Below, piece after piece: positions 17,087 through 30,357 of a DNA stretch of 64,000 nt. Numbering within the stretch: position 1 is the stretch's first letter; every line of letters begins with the position of its first letter. The position numbers and the translations under genes are program-made. Source of the DNA: Plectrocnemia conspersa. Lineage: Eukaryota > Arthropoda > Insecta > Trichoptera > Polycentropodidae. The notes under the pieces are model-generated. The model did no database searches. It had not been told where the DNA came from and saw nothing but the letters and a program-made list of their open reading frames with translations. Location: NCBI GenBank assembly GCA_009617715.1, contig VTFK01000006.1:124001-188000 (forward strand), read 5' to 3'.

Positions 17087-17959
17087 ATGGAGGGCCGAGA
17101 AATAATAATAAGTCACATGTTCAATAAGTTATTGAAAAAAAAGATTATAGAATGCGGAGACTACTCGATGAATCCGGTGGAAGGCTCAACCTGCGAAATT
17201 AAAATATCAGACGTTTGTTTCAAAGATGCAAATGGAGAGCGACCGATAGATAAAAGCACCATGTATTTCTCCGGTCAATTCAACGGCAATTGTACCATCG
17301 GATTCGCCACTCATTACGTCGATATAGACTTTGAAAGGTGTTTGACTCAGATGTTCCTAGAAGAGATGTCATTACTTGAGATGATATATCTGGACAAAGA
17401 CGGCGAAAAGGCATTGGAGATTTCGTGTATAGTAAAAATATTGACGATCGACGAAGATAGATTAGTGTGCGATTTAGTCTGGGATAAAAAGTTATCGTGG
17501 GCCAACGATTTCAAAAACGCCGGTGTTAAACTCGTTCAAAGCGACCGTACAATCGACGCTTTCAGGCAATTCAGCAAATCTATCCGATTGTTGTTGTCGT
17601 TCGGTGCTGTAGATTATGAATCGATGCCCGAGTATAAGAAAAAAGAAGTGAGCGATTTGAAGTTGAAGCTGTATAACAATATGGCGTTTTGTCAGTTGTC
17701 TTTTGACGAGTATCAAGCGGCCATCGCGCTCTGTAACAAAGTTTTGGAAATGGACAGCGACAATGTCAAAGCTCTGTACAGGAGGGGCACTGCTTTGATG
17801 GGACTGCAAAATTGGGAGGATGCGTACGATGACATCAATCGAGTGCTGGTACTGGATAATACGGTGTCCGAAGCTAAAGCCAAAATGATTATTTTGAAAG
17901 AGAAAGTGAGCAAGAGCAATGAAAACTATAAAAAGGCAATTAAAAATATGTTTGTGTAA
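17087..17959 (+). CDS. FKBP-like protein with TPR domain, intronless
   Basis: A 290-aa single-exon protein. Residues 1 to about 135 have the beta-rich layout of a degenerate FK506-binding domain (SMNPVEGSTCEIKISDV, FERCLTQMFLEEMSLLEM), without the aromatic residues of an active peptidyl-prolyl isomerase pocket. Residues about 150-285 form TPR helices: FRQFSKSIRLL, LKLYNNMAFCQLSFDEYQAA, VKALYRRGTALMGLQNWEDA. This architecture fits the non-catalytic TPR-FKBPs (vertebrate FKBPL, Drosophila Bride of doubletime), which bind Hsp90 or client kinases. Which orthologue it is cannot be settled here. The ATG at 17087 is the first in frame. An AATAAA lies at 18005-18010, 46 bases after the stop. Lack of introns next to intron-rich genes raises the chance of retrocopy origin. 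Confidence 0.75.
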   Translation: MEGREIIISHMFNKLLKKKIIECGDYSMNPVEGSTCEIKISDVCFKDANGERPIDKSTMYFSGQFNGNCTIGFATHYVDIDFERCLTQMFLEEMSLLEMIYLDKDGEKALEISCIVKILTIDEDRLVCDLVWDKKLSWANDFKNAGVKLVQSDRTIDAFRQFSKSIRLLLSFGAVDYESMPEYKKKEVSDLKLKLYNNMAFCQLSFDEYQAAIALCNKVLEMDSDNVKALYRRGTALMGLQNWEDAYDDINRVLVLDNTVSEAKAKMIILKEKVSKSNENYKKAIKNMFV

Positions 17960-20900
17960 ACTTAATTTATTGCTATTTAATAACTTCAAATGTATTTTTT
18001 TTTTAATAAATTTATCGATTAATTATTTGTATTTATTATGCCCAATATCTTTAAAATTATTTTTGTTTATTATATATCTTTTTTAAAATTGTGTGCATTT
18101 CATTTGACGGGCTATCTACCTGCTGGCTTAGTCGAGTAATATTTTTAGTACCTGCGTAAAATTCCATAGCAGTTTCCTTTATTATAACTATTCTTAAGTC
18201 ACAGCTGTGCTTAAAAAATCCATTATTTTATTTTATTACGGGCAATCCTTTCTTTTCAAATCTATTTAATATATAAACTAATAGTCATATTACGACGACC
18301 GACTGTCTTATGGCGCATTCATGCAGAAATACGTACAACTACAGGCGCATCATATGGCAGATTGTGCTTCCGTTAAATCAAAAATGATGTATTGTTCTTA
18401 TTGGCTTATTTATTACATGGTTTAACTGTATAGGGTGCTTTACAAATCAAATCTTACTTTTAAATTTTTTTCTCATAGATATTTCCATGGTAATTAAATC
18501 GATGCATGCAGTGCATGCATTATTGATTGATATAGGTGTGTAGTATTTTTTTTCCGTGTATTGTTAATGATTAAATCGTTTTAAATTCTATTTTTGAAGA
18601 TGATTTTTATATTATGCTATGAATTATGATAACGATTTGTTTGTGCGTACATGTGTTTTACGATAATCTTATTGCATAATATAAAATGTGTCTCATTTAA
18701 GAGCTGATAAGATTAATAAATAAAAAGGCATCTTATAAAAAATATTAATTTATTCACATTACACCAAAACCACATTAACAAATATATCCAGCTATAATTA
18801 CAATTAGAGAATGAATAGAAAGGAGAGTTACAAAACCTTTTAAGTCTATATTATTATTATAATATATATATATTTATATGTGATGTATCATATGTGCACA
18901 TGCACATTTTGCTGTGTTCATTTTTAACCCCTATGGCACTTATCTATCCTGTAACGACGACTAACCTGCTCGAAATCTGATCGTTTATGAAACTTACGAT
19001 TAAATATGTATGTACAGTGTGGTGCTACCGATTTTATTTACAGTACGAAAGGCTAGTTTGAAATACTGGAAGATACATTCAGGCACATTTGGTATTGTAT
19101 TTACATTTTTTTAAATATAATATGTAGGGAAAAATATAACTCTTGACATTTATAATTTTAATTTAATCACAATGAATAACTACTTATTTGAGCAAACAAT
19201 TTTATAAGAACTAAATTATGTTTTCAAATATACAAAAGTGATGTGACTGCCGAAAACTCATAATAGTTAAAAACATAGCAATCACATATTTACAACTTCT
19301 ATATTATATATCTTTAATTAAAACGAAACTGTATTGCATGCAATAAAATATTTTACATGTTTGTTATTTTTATTTCAGATTTTGAATCAATATTTTAATT
19401 TACTACATATATGTAAATACTTTCTAAAAAATCATAACTTACGAGATGCTCTAGTATACATTGATCGAGTAAAAATCGCATTTAAACAACATAATCTTAG
19501 CATATCGATATGTACGTGAACATTATAATTATAATTATTAGACGATGAAGAACACTTTCCATATCTATGAAAATATAGATATGTATTATTGTTATCGAAT
19601 CGATCGATACATCGTTTCTGCGTTGCAATAATTGTATGCATAAATAAATCACTACACTCTGCTGCTTTTATTGAAACAAATCATGTAATAGAAACTCTAG
19701 TTAAAAACAAATTTAATTTTAACCTAACGAAAACACAATGAAATATATTTGTTGCGTGCAATTTTCCTTCAATAACCAGTGCTCGTATATGAATAGATTT
19801 TATATAAAAAATATCTTCAAAACTGAACAGATGCATACGATAGTTTCATATATAAAGAGCAAAATTCAGATCGATCTTAATAAACAACCTTTTAGGCTTT
19901 GATGTTTCATTTTAATGGATCAGGAATGAAGACATACGACTAGAAGAGGCAAGGTAAACAGTATCACAAACCCACAGCCTGCGAATAACTTTTGTGTCGC
20001 TTTCGTCGGTACTATTACAAAAAACGTTTGGCCCCTACTGAATTTTAGACTATGTAATATCACACAATTATAAATTCAACCGACTGCGTATTCAGGTCAT
20101 GGTTACGGGACAGATATTTACATGAAAATCTAATATATATACTTTAGATATAAAATAACAATTTAATATAATATATTAAGTGTTGAAATGAAAATTTAAT
20201 ATTTTTATATTTAATATTGCAAACAAGTATACGTATAAGTACTAAAAAATTTGGCAAGTCCGGTATATACGCAAAGTCACCGTCGTTAAAATGGTTAATT
20301 TTAATTTCACCTTTCTATATTAATTATAAATATAGTACGTATATACACTTAATCATAATAAAAACTAACGTATAAAAAATATTTTTCTAAACAGTTTCGT
20401 ACACGAAATGTATATTAAATAAATATTTTTTAACGAATTGAGATTATATGTACTATGCGCGATGTAGTTTTCAATAATTAAAATATATATAAAAAAAGAT
20501 CTAGTAGAGTAAACTATTTTATATACGAACAACTCTGCGAGAATCAAATGCGAATACAAAAAAATCAAGCGAACACATTTTCGGTGAGTTTTTCTGTTTC
20601 TTTGCCATTTATCGCATCGATTTCAACAATATTTGCACTCGTTTCTTCACAATTGCCACATCCTAAGTTATAATTATTGTCTTAAATAAACTCAAACTTA
20701 ATAATAACGTTATCAAATTATATCAGAATAAATATGATAAAGTATCTTAAAAACAGTAATAAATACCAAATAAAAAAAATCAAGAAATAACATTTTTAAA
20801 TATTAATAAAAAGCAATTCGCTAAAACGAAAAATGTTCAAAAATGATCGCTAATAAAAATGCCATAATTTGTCCATACGGACGAGGATAAGACAAAAATT

Positions 20901-21332
20901 TTACACTCTGTTTTTATTTTATATCACCCTGCATTCTAAGTAACAAAATAATATTGCTATATTTACCTCCTAAAATTAATGATCATAAAAATATATATTA
21001 TTTTGTCATTATACACTCTTTAAATAAAATATAACACCTATGGGACAATGTGAAAGGCAAGATAGAATACACTGCCATTGTACACGCACAGATCTAGATA
21101 ATTTCTTTTGAGTAAAAAAAAAACAAATACAAAAAATATGTATATAATATATGATTAAAAAATAAATTTAAAACAAATTGGGTTTCTCACAGTCAAATTC
21201 TACAGTGAAAAGAAAAAAACAAATATTGACGATTATAACAACATCTGAGAGTATATAAAATGATTTCGAAAAACAATAAAACAAACTAACGATCAACAAA
21301 ACAATGCATAGGAATGGATTCTGCGGCGAGTA
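17960..21332. other. Spacer and probable 3' UTR of atlastin
   Basis: 3.4 kb of AT-rich DNA between two genes. The left edge is the 3' UTR of the FKBP-like gene. Much of the right part is likely 3' UTR of atlastin, which is transcribed leftward. TA tracts occur near 18860. No ORF resembles a protein and no structured RNA was recognised. Confidence 0.5.
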
Positions 21333-24300
21333 TCACAACTGTTTCCGTTTTGGCTTTCCGTTAATGACTTGTTCGGTCACGTGAGCGGCGGCGTGCTTCA
21401 TCCCCTTCTCGACGAAACTTTCGTACACCGGTTTAATAATCTATAATGAACGAAAAAATAATAATAAAAAGCGGCAAACGATATTAACGAAATCAATAAG
21501 AGAATAATGCGGCGACGCGAACTCACAAATTCCCACAGCATGGCAGCGAACTCGTCTATGATGACGCCGATCTCTACTAATTCTCCAGAATACCTGTAAT
21601 AAAACACAGGTGTAAAAATGGCCAGCGAATAATAAAAACGAAGCAAAATATGATAAATCAAACCTGATGTACGCCCAAATGAGCAGGGTCAGCAAACATA
21701 AACCCATCAACAAATTGCAGAAGTTGGCCATTGAATATATGCCGACTAATCCGAATATGCCGCTACATATATAGAAGAATGTAGCCATTACGAAGAGTAC
21801 GGATGGCGTTCGAGCTGCCTTAAATATATTCTTGCTCTCGTTGTGCGACTTGAATTGATTAAATGATTCTTCCAAATCCTAAGTGAACCAATAAATTTGT
21901 AATATTAGTGATTTAAATATTGGGTCAATCATATATGTATACATAACGATACATAGGATGTATCATACATAACGATACATAGGATGTATCGTTAATCTCG
22001 GACTTGCTTTGATGGCAGCCCTAATATCCTCACTAACAACCTCTAAAGACTACCCGCCCATTATATAGATATTCAATACCAAAATTCCCGGCACAAAATT
22101 TGACACTCTAAATTTAATGGCATCCCTGCCCGTTGCATTTGATGTTTTTAACTGCTTTTGTCGCATTATGACTGGTTGAAACTAATAAAGCATAATATAG
22201 CTTAACTGAGACATTGTTGATTTAGGGTTGAAAATATCGAAACAAAAATTATCCAGTTACTAAATAGCATCATTGATACGACTACTGTTAACACTTTTTT
22301 GGAAATGTAAGAAAAACCGCAGACTAATAGAAAAAAAAATAAAACCACTGCTCATAATATTATATTATGCTCTACTAATGGTGATTATTTTGCCTAGATA
22401 CAGTATAGAATAAAATATGTTTCAATTTGTGTTATAACTGAAGAAATCTTGAAACTTACAGTAAGTCATACAAATAAAGAAGCCGATAATATTTATAGGT
22501 TCATATCAACTAATAGATAGCAGGGCATTTGAAGACAGCGGAAGTTAGTACCGTTGATTATAGAGTAAAATATACCGCAGATTCGATTTATAGGATTAAA
22601 TGACAAAAATACACAAACACTAGTATTTAAGATATTTGCGAATCAATACATAAAACTTTATGAAAATATTACATGCATGTACCTGATTTGACATTTGATG
22701 AAAATATCTGATCAAACAGTACATAAGTATAAGGATAAATTATTGAACCGCTGAATATCATCTTGGTGGAATAGCATATTCACGAAGAGGTAAAATAGAG
22801 TGCCCTGCCTAATTTAAGAAAGCGATTGGTTGGAAAATTATGTATTTCTTATTTTGGAACAAATTAAAATGTTACTATACTCTATTTGCATTAACACAGT
22901 CAGTTCGAGAGCTATCAATTTCATCATTATTCATAATTGAGAAAGAGATGGCAAGTTTGGGTTTACTATTAGCTCTAAAACACACAATACGGATATATGT
23001 TCGATATACCGTATCAGTATGAAATATTAAATAAATATCAGTTAAGTAAATATTCAAGTAAAATTTAGTACGTCAGAAGAAATTTCTAAAATAAATAAAT
23101 TTATAAAAAATTTCTGAAACACCTGTTATTTATGATTTAAAAGACGAATTATTTAATCATGTGGATTGTGCAAACATAATATAGATAATGACCATTCATC
23201 GTGAATGTATTGGTATTCAACTAAGATCGTCAATTAAAATCTGGAAAAAATATGCCTCTAATTACTCCCCATCCCCACTCAATTTATTTGAGACCTTAAT
23301 TCAATAAAATAGAAAAAAGGGGATGCCAAAGTAAACATATTTTGAAGACCTTGAATATGCAATGGAAAATGGTTAATAAATCACCTTGGAAAGTTGCTCT
23401 TTATACGATTCAGAAAACTCTTCGCCTCCCATCTTACGTTTGGCTTGAAAAGTCATTATAGCCTTATCTTTTATTCGCAGATGTTTCTCTTCAAGCAGTT
23501 GCGATTGCAAGAAAGGTCTTTGACCGCCGCAAACTTCTTCCATCAAAATATTATACACGTCCTTAGCTTCCGCCACGGCCGTCAAATTATTTGCTTCGGC
23601 CGTTGCCTAAAATACAAAAGTCTCAAATGTACCATAGATAAAAACGCATAAAATAAAATATCTCACACAAAACACTTACGACGAGCATAGATTTAGGTTC
23701 TGGAAGTTCGTTGCCCTTGTATATACTAATGTACGATTTAAAATACTGAACCAGATCCCTAGCTTTCACTTTGTGACCGTTGATTTTTTTTAATACTAAA
23801 TTTTCAGGCGCTAACAACATTGGCACAAATTCATGCAGGCACGTCTTGAACTCGGATTCGATCTCTATACAGCAACAAAAAAACCTGTTTGGTGAGTCTT
23901 ACATTCCAATTTTTTATACAGCTACACAAAAAAACATAGATAAAAACCTTTCAATCTTCCGTCGAACGTGGGACTGGTCGCTACTTTGAGACCAGGATGT
24001 GGCATTAAATAGCAAGCGATTTCTGTGAAGCATGAAGTGATGTGTTTTCTAAGCGATTGCAATTCAGGATGCTGTTTTTCTGAAACCTAATAAATAATTT
24101 AATAGAATGGGGAAAATTTATATATTAAAATATAGTATGAATTTATAAACACACTTTTAATCTGCGCGTCAATATATCTTTGCCTCCTTCAGCACCATAG
24201 GGAAATTCATATGGAACACTCCAATCTCGGACTAAAAATTGAAGCCTTTGGAAAGGTTTGCGACCCGAATCGGCCAAAGCCAATCTACCATACTCAGTGA

Positions 24301-25010
24301 AAAGCTTAAAAATTACAATTTCAATTAATAAACGATACAGAATTACATATGCACGTTAAATCTAATTCCAACTTGTAAGTGTTGTAAATCATCTTCTTGA
24401 ATATTTTGTGATAAATTATAAATTTGTACTGAAGACAGCATAGTGCTGAGGGCAAACACTGTAGCGCAGTCTCTGACTGTGCTCTCGCTGTCGAACGCTC
24501 CTTGAGTGTCCATCAGAATCACCGCAACCTAGAAATTCAATAAAAAAATTTATACACAAACATGTATTTATAATTGGCATCACTTCAAATGCTAAATTCA
24601 ACCTTTTCTCCGTTAGACAATGTAGTTAAAAATATCTCCGACCATATGAGTATGCCTGTGGTGTCGCGTTCTGACCCTCCTCGCCAGCTGAACCCGTCCA
24701 GCGGTTTATCTTCAGCGCCGAGCCATTCGTCTCCGTGTTCTTTCAGTACGTACTGAAACGATAACGTAAAAATATTAATATGCTATTTTTAAAGCGAGTC
24801 TATCCACTATTCCCTTACCTTAGAATTCATGTACCGAAGAAAGAAGTCTAAAAGAAAGGATTTTCCTTTACGAAAAGCGCCAGCAACTGATATAACCACA
24901 ACACTTCTGTCTTTGATATCTTCTTGGAGCATAAGCTCCGAGAGGGCATCTTCATTGAGCGTGAAGGAATGATCTCCTTCCGTGTGCACTATCTCTACTG
25001 GATGAGCCAT
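21333..25010 (-). CDS. atl: Atlastin GTPase, complete, 10 coding exons
   Basis: Dynamin-superfamily GTPase that tethers and fuses endoplasmic reticulum tubules. Exons: 25010-24819, 24752-24603, 24528-24373, 24304-24155, 24086-23948, 23864-23680, 23606-23385, 21878-21664, 21593-21527, 21440-21333; all phases agree, 527 aa, near the fly protein's length. Visible: P-loop GAFRKGKS at about 44-51, switch I region [10 protein letters not shown]3 DTQG about 121-124, G4 RD in LVRDW about 191-192, the three-helix middle domain, two closely spaced membrane helices about 425-470 ([20 protein letters not shown] and [15 protein letters not shown]), and the amphipathic C-terminal tail ending KPKRKQL. The ATG at 25010 follows AACAAG. 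A reading from 25019 would need TTG. A TTTAG acceptor near 25050 places further 5' UTR in an upstream exon. The 1.5-kb intron before the membrane exon is the longest. Confidence 0.96.
21879..23384. other. Atlastin intron 7 (1.5 kb)
   Basis: AT-rich intron. It contains a short direct duplication at 21943-21988 (CATACATAACGATACATAGG repeated). The plus-strand ORF at 22840 is not gene-like. Nothing else recognised. Confidence 0.6.
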
Positions 25011-27060
25011 CTTGTTCAATATGTATTACACACTTATCACAGGATGTACCTAAATAAAAACAAAAATACATATTTTATAATGTCAAAAAAAAGGAAATAA
25101 GGGTTGACTAATAATATTTTGACAGTTGATTATTTTTTTAACATTTTTTAACTTTTGCCTTCCTGTGATGTACACCAAGTGTACGTCATTTTATTATGTG
25201 AATTTTTCTATAAATATGTCTAATAAAAATAAACTAATTTACACGTTTTGTGTCAATTGTTTGAATATAATGCGTCAACACATTACTGTCGTAAAAATAT
25301 ATTTGGCTTCCAAGAAAAAATGCAGTTCGAGTGTTTTTCGCTCGTTGGTTTTACATTTTCTAGCCGCTTTGGAGTAATGCAAATCTATATTTATATATTT
25401 TGTGAAAGAAATCTTTTTGTGTTGAATACATGGCAGATAACAAAGGCTTCCTACAAAATAAGCTACTGTACTGCACTTGCAGGAGAGAGGCATACATTTT
25501 TTGATGTTTAAAAGATGATACCTGTGCATTCAATTAGAATATTTTTCTACAAATTAAATAAATCCAATGCTTAAATAATACAGCTTCTTATTTTGAAACT
25601 TATTCTTGTTATGAATATTCTTTACAGTTAGAAGAGCCAATGGAAATTGAAAACATTTTTATTGCAATAGTTATCATTTATATTAATACAATTCTATTGA
25701 AGGAGTCTTACTCTGTGAAAGAAGCAGTAACACAAATTAGAAATGCCACTAGGACATGTTTTAATGTTTTACGAAAGCAGGGAAGTGATTTCAGCTATTT
25801 CCGGAGGAGGAGTAAAAGTTGGCCAGTCAGTGGTCATTTTTTTAATACTTCCATTTCATTAAGATTCATAGTATTTCATTAAATGAAATGTATTTTTCTG
25901 ACCAAATTCAAGAGGATCCCTGTTTAGAATCCACATCAAAAGGAATAAAATCGTGCCATTGCTTCTGCAGTGGCAACGTTCAGTTATCTATTGTGCATAT
26001 TAAGATTTTTTTATAACAATATTACAACTTACAATAAGTGAGAATCGATTAAAGCATATCTAAGCCGAATTTCAGTCAAAAGGAGGGCGCAAAAACAATT
26101 ATCACTTCTCAGAAGTCAAAAATCTACGCCAAAAGCAATAAAATTGTTTTTGCGCCCTCCTTTTGACCAAAATTCGGTTTGAATATTCTTTGACCGATAC
26201 TCTCATATCAAAAGTCCATAGTATAAGGATAGCTATCATACTTTGTCTGTACTTTTTTGGTCTGTACTTCTTCTGCTTATTTTCCCTTTGAAATAAAAAT
26301 AAAAATATTTTTACACAAAAGGAATTTAAAAAAAATGAGAATAAGAATAACTATTTTGAAACCAGAAGTTCTACTGTATTATATAAAAATATCACCGACA
26401 GTCGAATAATAGTTATATATAATGTTATAAAAGAAAAATATGTTAATTTACTAAAAATAAAACAGCATTTTTGCATTACTTACCTATTTTTTAACAGGTT
26501 AAAATAATTTGAAAGTTGCTATATAACTTAATTTCAAGAAAAATATCAAAACGATTAAAATTTTATAAAATAATAATTGAGAAGAATTTATCGTATTGTG
26601 TAATTAAAAACAATCTTGATATCGACGATAATAAATATTTCATTTCTACGATATATTAATTTATTTATTAATTTTATACTTTTTATTTTAAAATAAGTAT
26701 ATTATTTTACAACTAAAATACCACTCATTTTTATAGTTAGAGAACCAAATAAAAACACTATTTAAATGAAAAAAAAAATAGAACGAACACAGATATGACA
26801 AGTTATAGAACAATAGATCTTAGCAAAGGTCATAACCTGCCTCAATATATTGAGACAGTTAAAAAGGTCAAAAGATACAAGTGCATATTCCACTTTAGAC
26901 TCGTTGGAAACAAAACAACGTTTGAGTAATACTATATTAATTAAATAAATGGTTTATTTTTAAAGTTTGGCCATAACTGATTGCTTGTTAATATTTAATT
27001 ATAATGATTTAATTATATTTTTTTATTTGATCATTATTGTAATTTGGCCATAGTTGATAG
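25011..27060. other. Spacer upstream of atlastin, left part
   Basis: AT-rich, with a short atlastin 5' UTR piece at the left edge and the MITE at 26045-26205. Several 60-90 codon ORFs on both strands are AT-driven and match nothing known. Confidence 0.5.
26045..26205. repeat. Foldback MITE with CTTCTCAGAAG core, copy 3
   Basis: It has the left arm GCCGAATTTCAGTCAAAAGG, GGAGGGCGCAAAAACAATTA, CACTTCTCAGAAGTC and AATAAAATTG. The right arm joins directly as TTTTTGCGCCCTCCTTTTGA and CCAAAATTCGGTTTG. The inner part of the right arm is deleted compared with the copy at 8161-8390. Confidence 0.65.
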
Positions 27061-27061
27061 A

Positions 27062-27504
27062 TTGTTGCGTATGACGATACATTTAAGGTTATTACTCTGT
27101 CGACGATGATGTACGAACCGCTGTATAGTTTTCAACGTCACGAGATGAAATAGCACATTGTTTTCGACAAACGTGCGAAAAGAAACGCGCCACGGGAAAT
27201 AATGGACAAAAACGCTTTTGTCTCGATAGACGGTGGCAAGTGTCAATTTTGAATTTCCGACGGCGGAATTGGGCGGCGCGGGTTCGATTATATAAATATC
27301 CGAGGTCTCGAAAGGGCGGGGGCAAAGTGCGCGCTGCGCAAACAGTCGCAAACGGAACTAAAAGGGAGCGGAGACATACGTCACTCAGTACAGCCTCCTG
27401 ACGTACCACGTCTCGGCCTAGGGAGCTCTCATGCTCCGACTATTAGATTCGTCGGGGTGACCACGCGTCAAACTCACAACAGCGGGACACCAATGTCGTA
27501 ACAT
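27062..27504 (-). mobile_element. Candidate solo LTR or promoter-like GC block
   Basis: GC-rich block. Read on the minus strand it begins TGTTACGACATTGG and ends CATACGCAACA, that is TGTT...AACA ends as in many gypsy-type LTRs. On the plus strand there is a strong TATATAAATA near 27288. No matching target-site duplication is visible (TTCGA and ATCTA flank it on the minus strand), so the LTR reading is tentative. A CpG promoter with TATA box is the alternative. The two 105-codon minus-strand ORFs inside are Arg/Cys-rich by-products of GC content. Confidence 0.35.
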
Positions 27505-28475
27505 CGAAAAGAACGCGACTTTTTATATTTTGACTAATTTATTACAAATCAAATTAATATTCTAAACAAAATTATCGACTACCTAATATTAACATTTTAC
27601 ATTTTATCACTTTTTTTACATTTAAAAATAAAATTCTATTATAAAAAACAAATATTAGTAATCAAAATTATTATTAAAATCGTTTAAACCATTTTATTTT
27701 AATGCTTATTAGACGACACAGCTTATGAATTTTAATAATAATTATAATAATAAAATACCTCATAATATTTATCCGGTCTCTTTATGTCTATTTTAAAGTA
27801 GCTCTCCGTCTACTAGACTGACGTTGATATGTTAAAACACATTGTGCAAGTTATATCTGCGCGATTTGATAAATTGCCAAATACTTGAAATAGATTCACG
27901 CGGTGGGTAACACCGGACGGGAAGTTGAATCACCTTTTACTAATTTAGTTTTACCTAGACTGGTTTAATTTTAATTTTACCTATATACTGCGCATCTAAA
28001 TTCATTTCAAACTTAATATCAATGTAAAGAAGCAACACCATCCGAGATGAAAAATACGCCAATGTTGCCTGTATAATAAAAAAGTGCTTTTGAATACCTA
28101 GTTAAAGTTATACATATTATTGTTTCTTCAACTTTCAAATAAAATGTTGTTAATTTAATCATTTTGAAATTTTATATTATTCTTTACCAAACATCACCAT
28201 TATTTGCTACTCTTCTGTATTCATTTACTAAATTATTTAAATAGATTTATTTAATGGCGGATTCGCTAGGAGCCCGAGGCGATACAAATTTCTGTGGGTC
28301 ATATACATATATATATAAATACAAATTAACTCCCGCCTAAATATACTAATTAAAACAGATATTTTTATATTGTATTTTCGTCCTTCTAAACGTAGCAAGC
28401 TTTTTTGTTTAGCACTTCTGTTATCGTTTTTTCATTTACGTCTTTACTGATTTTAAAAAATAACGGATTTGATTG

Positions 28476-28679
28476 TGTTGCGTGTAGGGATACGAGTGCT
28501 GGTTAGTTCTTAGGTCTGAATCCAAAACACGTGTGCATGTGTAAAAGCTTTATTGAGCTCGGCGTGATCCGATCGCTTCGTAACGACGATCGGAGCCGAC
28601 TGCTGTCGATTCGGGGACATTCCCGAACGCTGTATGACGGCGTTCGCGAATCCATACAAGAGGCGAACGGACGTCAACA
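28476..28679 (-). mobile_element. Candidate solo LTR, second copy of the TGTT...CGCAACA type
   Basis: About 200 bases. On the minus strand it starts TGTTGACGTCC, has an AATAAAGCTTTTACAC poly(A) signal near the middle, and ends CCCTACACGCAACA. Its plus-strand left edge TGTTGCGTGTAGGGATAC resembles that of the block at 27062 (TGTTGCGTATGACGATAC). Target-site duplication not found. Confidence 0.35.
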
Positions 28680-30120
28680 ACTTCCAACTAAATTATGGGT
28701 ATGACTTAAACATAGAAAAAAATTGCGGATTCGCTTGAATTATTCTCGATTGCAACCCGTTAAATTTATCGGCCACGTTGCATCATTGTTATAACTTTGA
28801 ACGCGTCAATATTTTAAATTTAAAAAAAGAGAAAAAGAGTTTAAGACTTGTTGTTCCAAATATTCAATGCTGTGACTTATAATTTAAGAATCCTAAAAAC
28901 TGTTCCTTAATAAGTTCTTAAACGTTAGCATATCTTAAAATAAACGTTAATTGATCTGTATGGCGTACATCCGGCGAAGAATCAATAAATAATATAAATA
29001 ATAAAGTTTCCTGAAGCTGTAATACTATTTTTTCTTAACCTTAATTGTCCATTAAACAATAAAATATATTCATTGCAATTTTTCTGAAGCGTGTCTTATG
29101 TCTGTCTTTATATTCTACTTTTAGTGACGTTAAATCTCGAATATTGCACGGTTTACTACCATTTTATCAGATACAATCTCTTGCAGATACAATTTCAATA
29201 TTTCATCTATTTACTGTTTTTAAATTTCTTCTCTTTCTCTTACATTTTTGTTATTATTCACACATTGTTCGATATTTATTTTTGAAAAAACCCATACAAA
29301 GATTTTGTTTGATTAGATGAGATTTGTTCTATTTTCTTCCATTTTTCGTTTTTCGGCTCCAAATTCGTATGTTCTTTTTATGACTTAAAATATTAGAAAT
29401 TATATGCCGATCGCCCGTATCAAAATGATAAATCCACCCGTAGTATATAGTAATTAAAATATTTTACCGCTCATCAAATATTTTATTTTTATTCCACTTT
29501 TGGATAGCTCTGCAATACTTTTAAAAAGTTATTGGGATCGCAAAGTATATTAAACTCTCAATATCTTAGTGATTTAAAAAAAAACATTGTTAAATTGTAC
29601 TCCTTGATTAATGATTAAATTTACACAAATATTATTATGGTAGAAAATACACAACTTTGCAAAATATTCGCAACGAATGTCTGATTTAAATCAATGATTT
29701 TCAACCGACGTTTTGCAGATTAAAATATTTCGTCACCGAATGAAAACGGAAGCCTTTCATTCGCATGCATTTTTAGAAATACGTATGCACGTGTGTGCGC
29801 AAACTTTTATTATCGTCTGCGATATTTAGAAGAAACAATAAATAGAATCAAACTCAAGGCTACAAATAAGTGTAAATATGAAGCTTATTGAAAATGTGAC
29901 GGAATTAGTAACATAATAAACCCTTCTGTACAAACAAACGCTTTTTTTATACGAAAAATGATTCAACTTCATAATGTCATATTGGATTGCTATAGAAAAA
30001 CTACAATAATTCATTAAAAAAAAATTTACAAAAATGCTAGGGAAAGTTTCACAATATAATAATTTAGTGTATTATATTTATTTTATCTATTGAAACATTT
30101 ACTTTAAGAGTTATTATTTA
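28680..30120. other. Spacer left of the VIAF gene
   Basis: AT-rich. Short hydrophobic ORFs at 29091 (+) and 29826 (-) are AT-driven. No gene, repeat or RNA recognised. Confidence 0.45.
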
Positions 30121-30218
30121 TTATTTTAAACAAAACATCATCAGTTTATTATTATCGCCCTTACTATTCGATAACATTAATTTGGTTTTGCTCGTATTGA
30201 ATTCATTTTTATACTTAC

Positions 30219-30357
30219 TCAGTTTCCATATCAATTTTTTTTCTGTACTGGCAACTGGATTACCATATGAGGTATTGTCATTCGCAGGCGTGGTGAGGTC
30301 TTGCTCTAGTAATTTTTGCACAACCTCTGCTACAGCATAATCATGCAGGTTAAACAT
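30219..30357 (-). CDS. Possible first coding exon of a divergent gene (uncertain)
   Basis: An ATG at 30357 opens a frame reading [20 protein letters not shown] and on to EKKLIWKL. A good donor (GA/GTAAGTAT) ends it at 30219; unspliced, it would stop at 30121. It overlaps the first coding exon of the VIAF gene (30343-30348) on the other strand, so the two start codons would lie 15 bases apart. No downstream exon was identified and the product is not recognised. It may be chance. Confidence 0.22.

Noticed and set aside
17492..17989. 165-codon minus-strand ORF
   Set aside because: It lies wholly antisense to the FKBP-TPR gene, whose family motifs are clear.
25008..25020. Atlastin start nine bases upstream (25019)
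   Set aside because: That codon is TTG; the ATG at 25010 has good context.
27034..27409. Two overlapping 105-codon minus-strand ORFs
   Set aside because: Both fall in a GC-rich block; overlapping frames of equal length with Arg/Cys bias and no family resemblance suggest composition, not coding.
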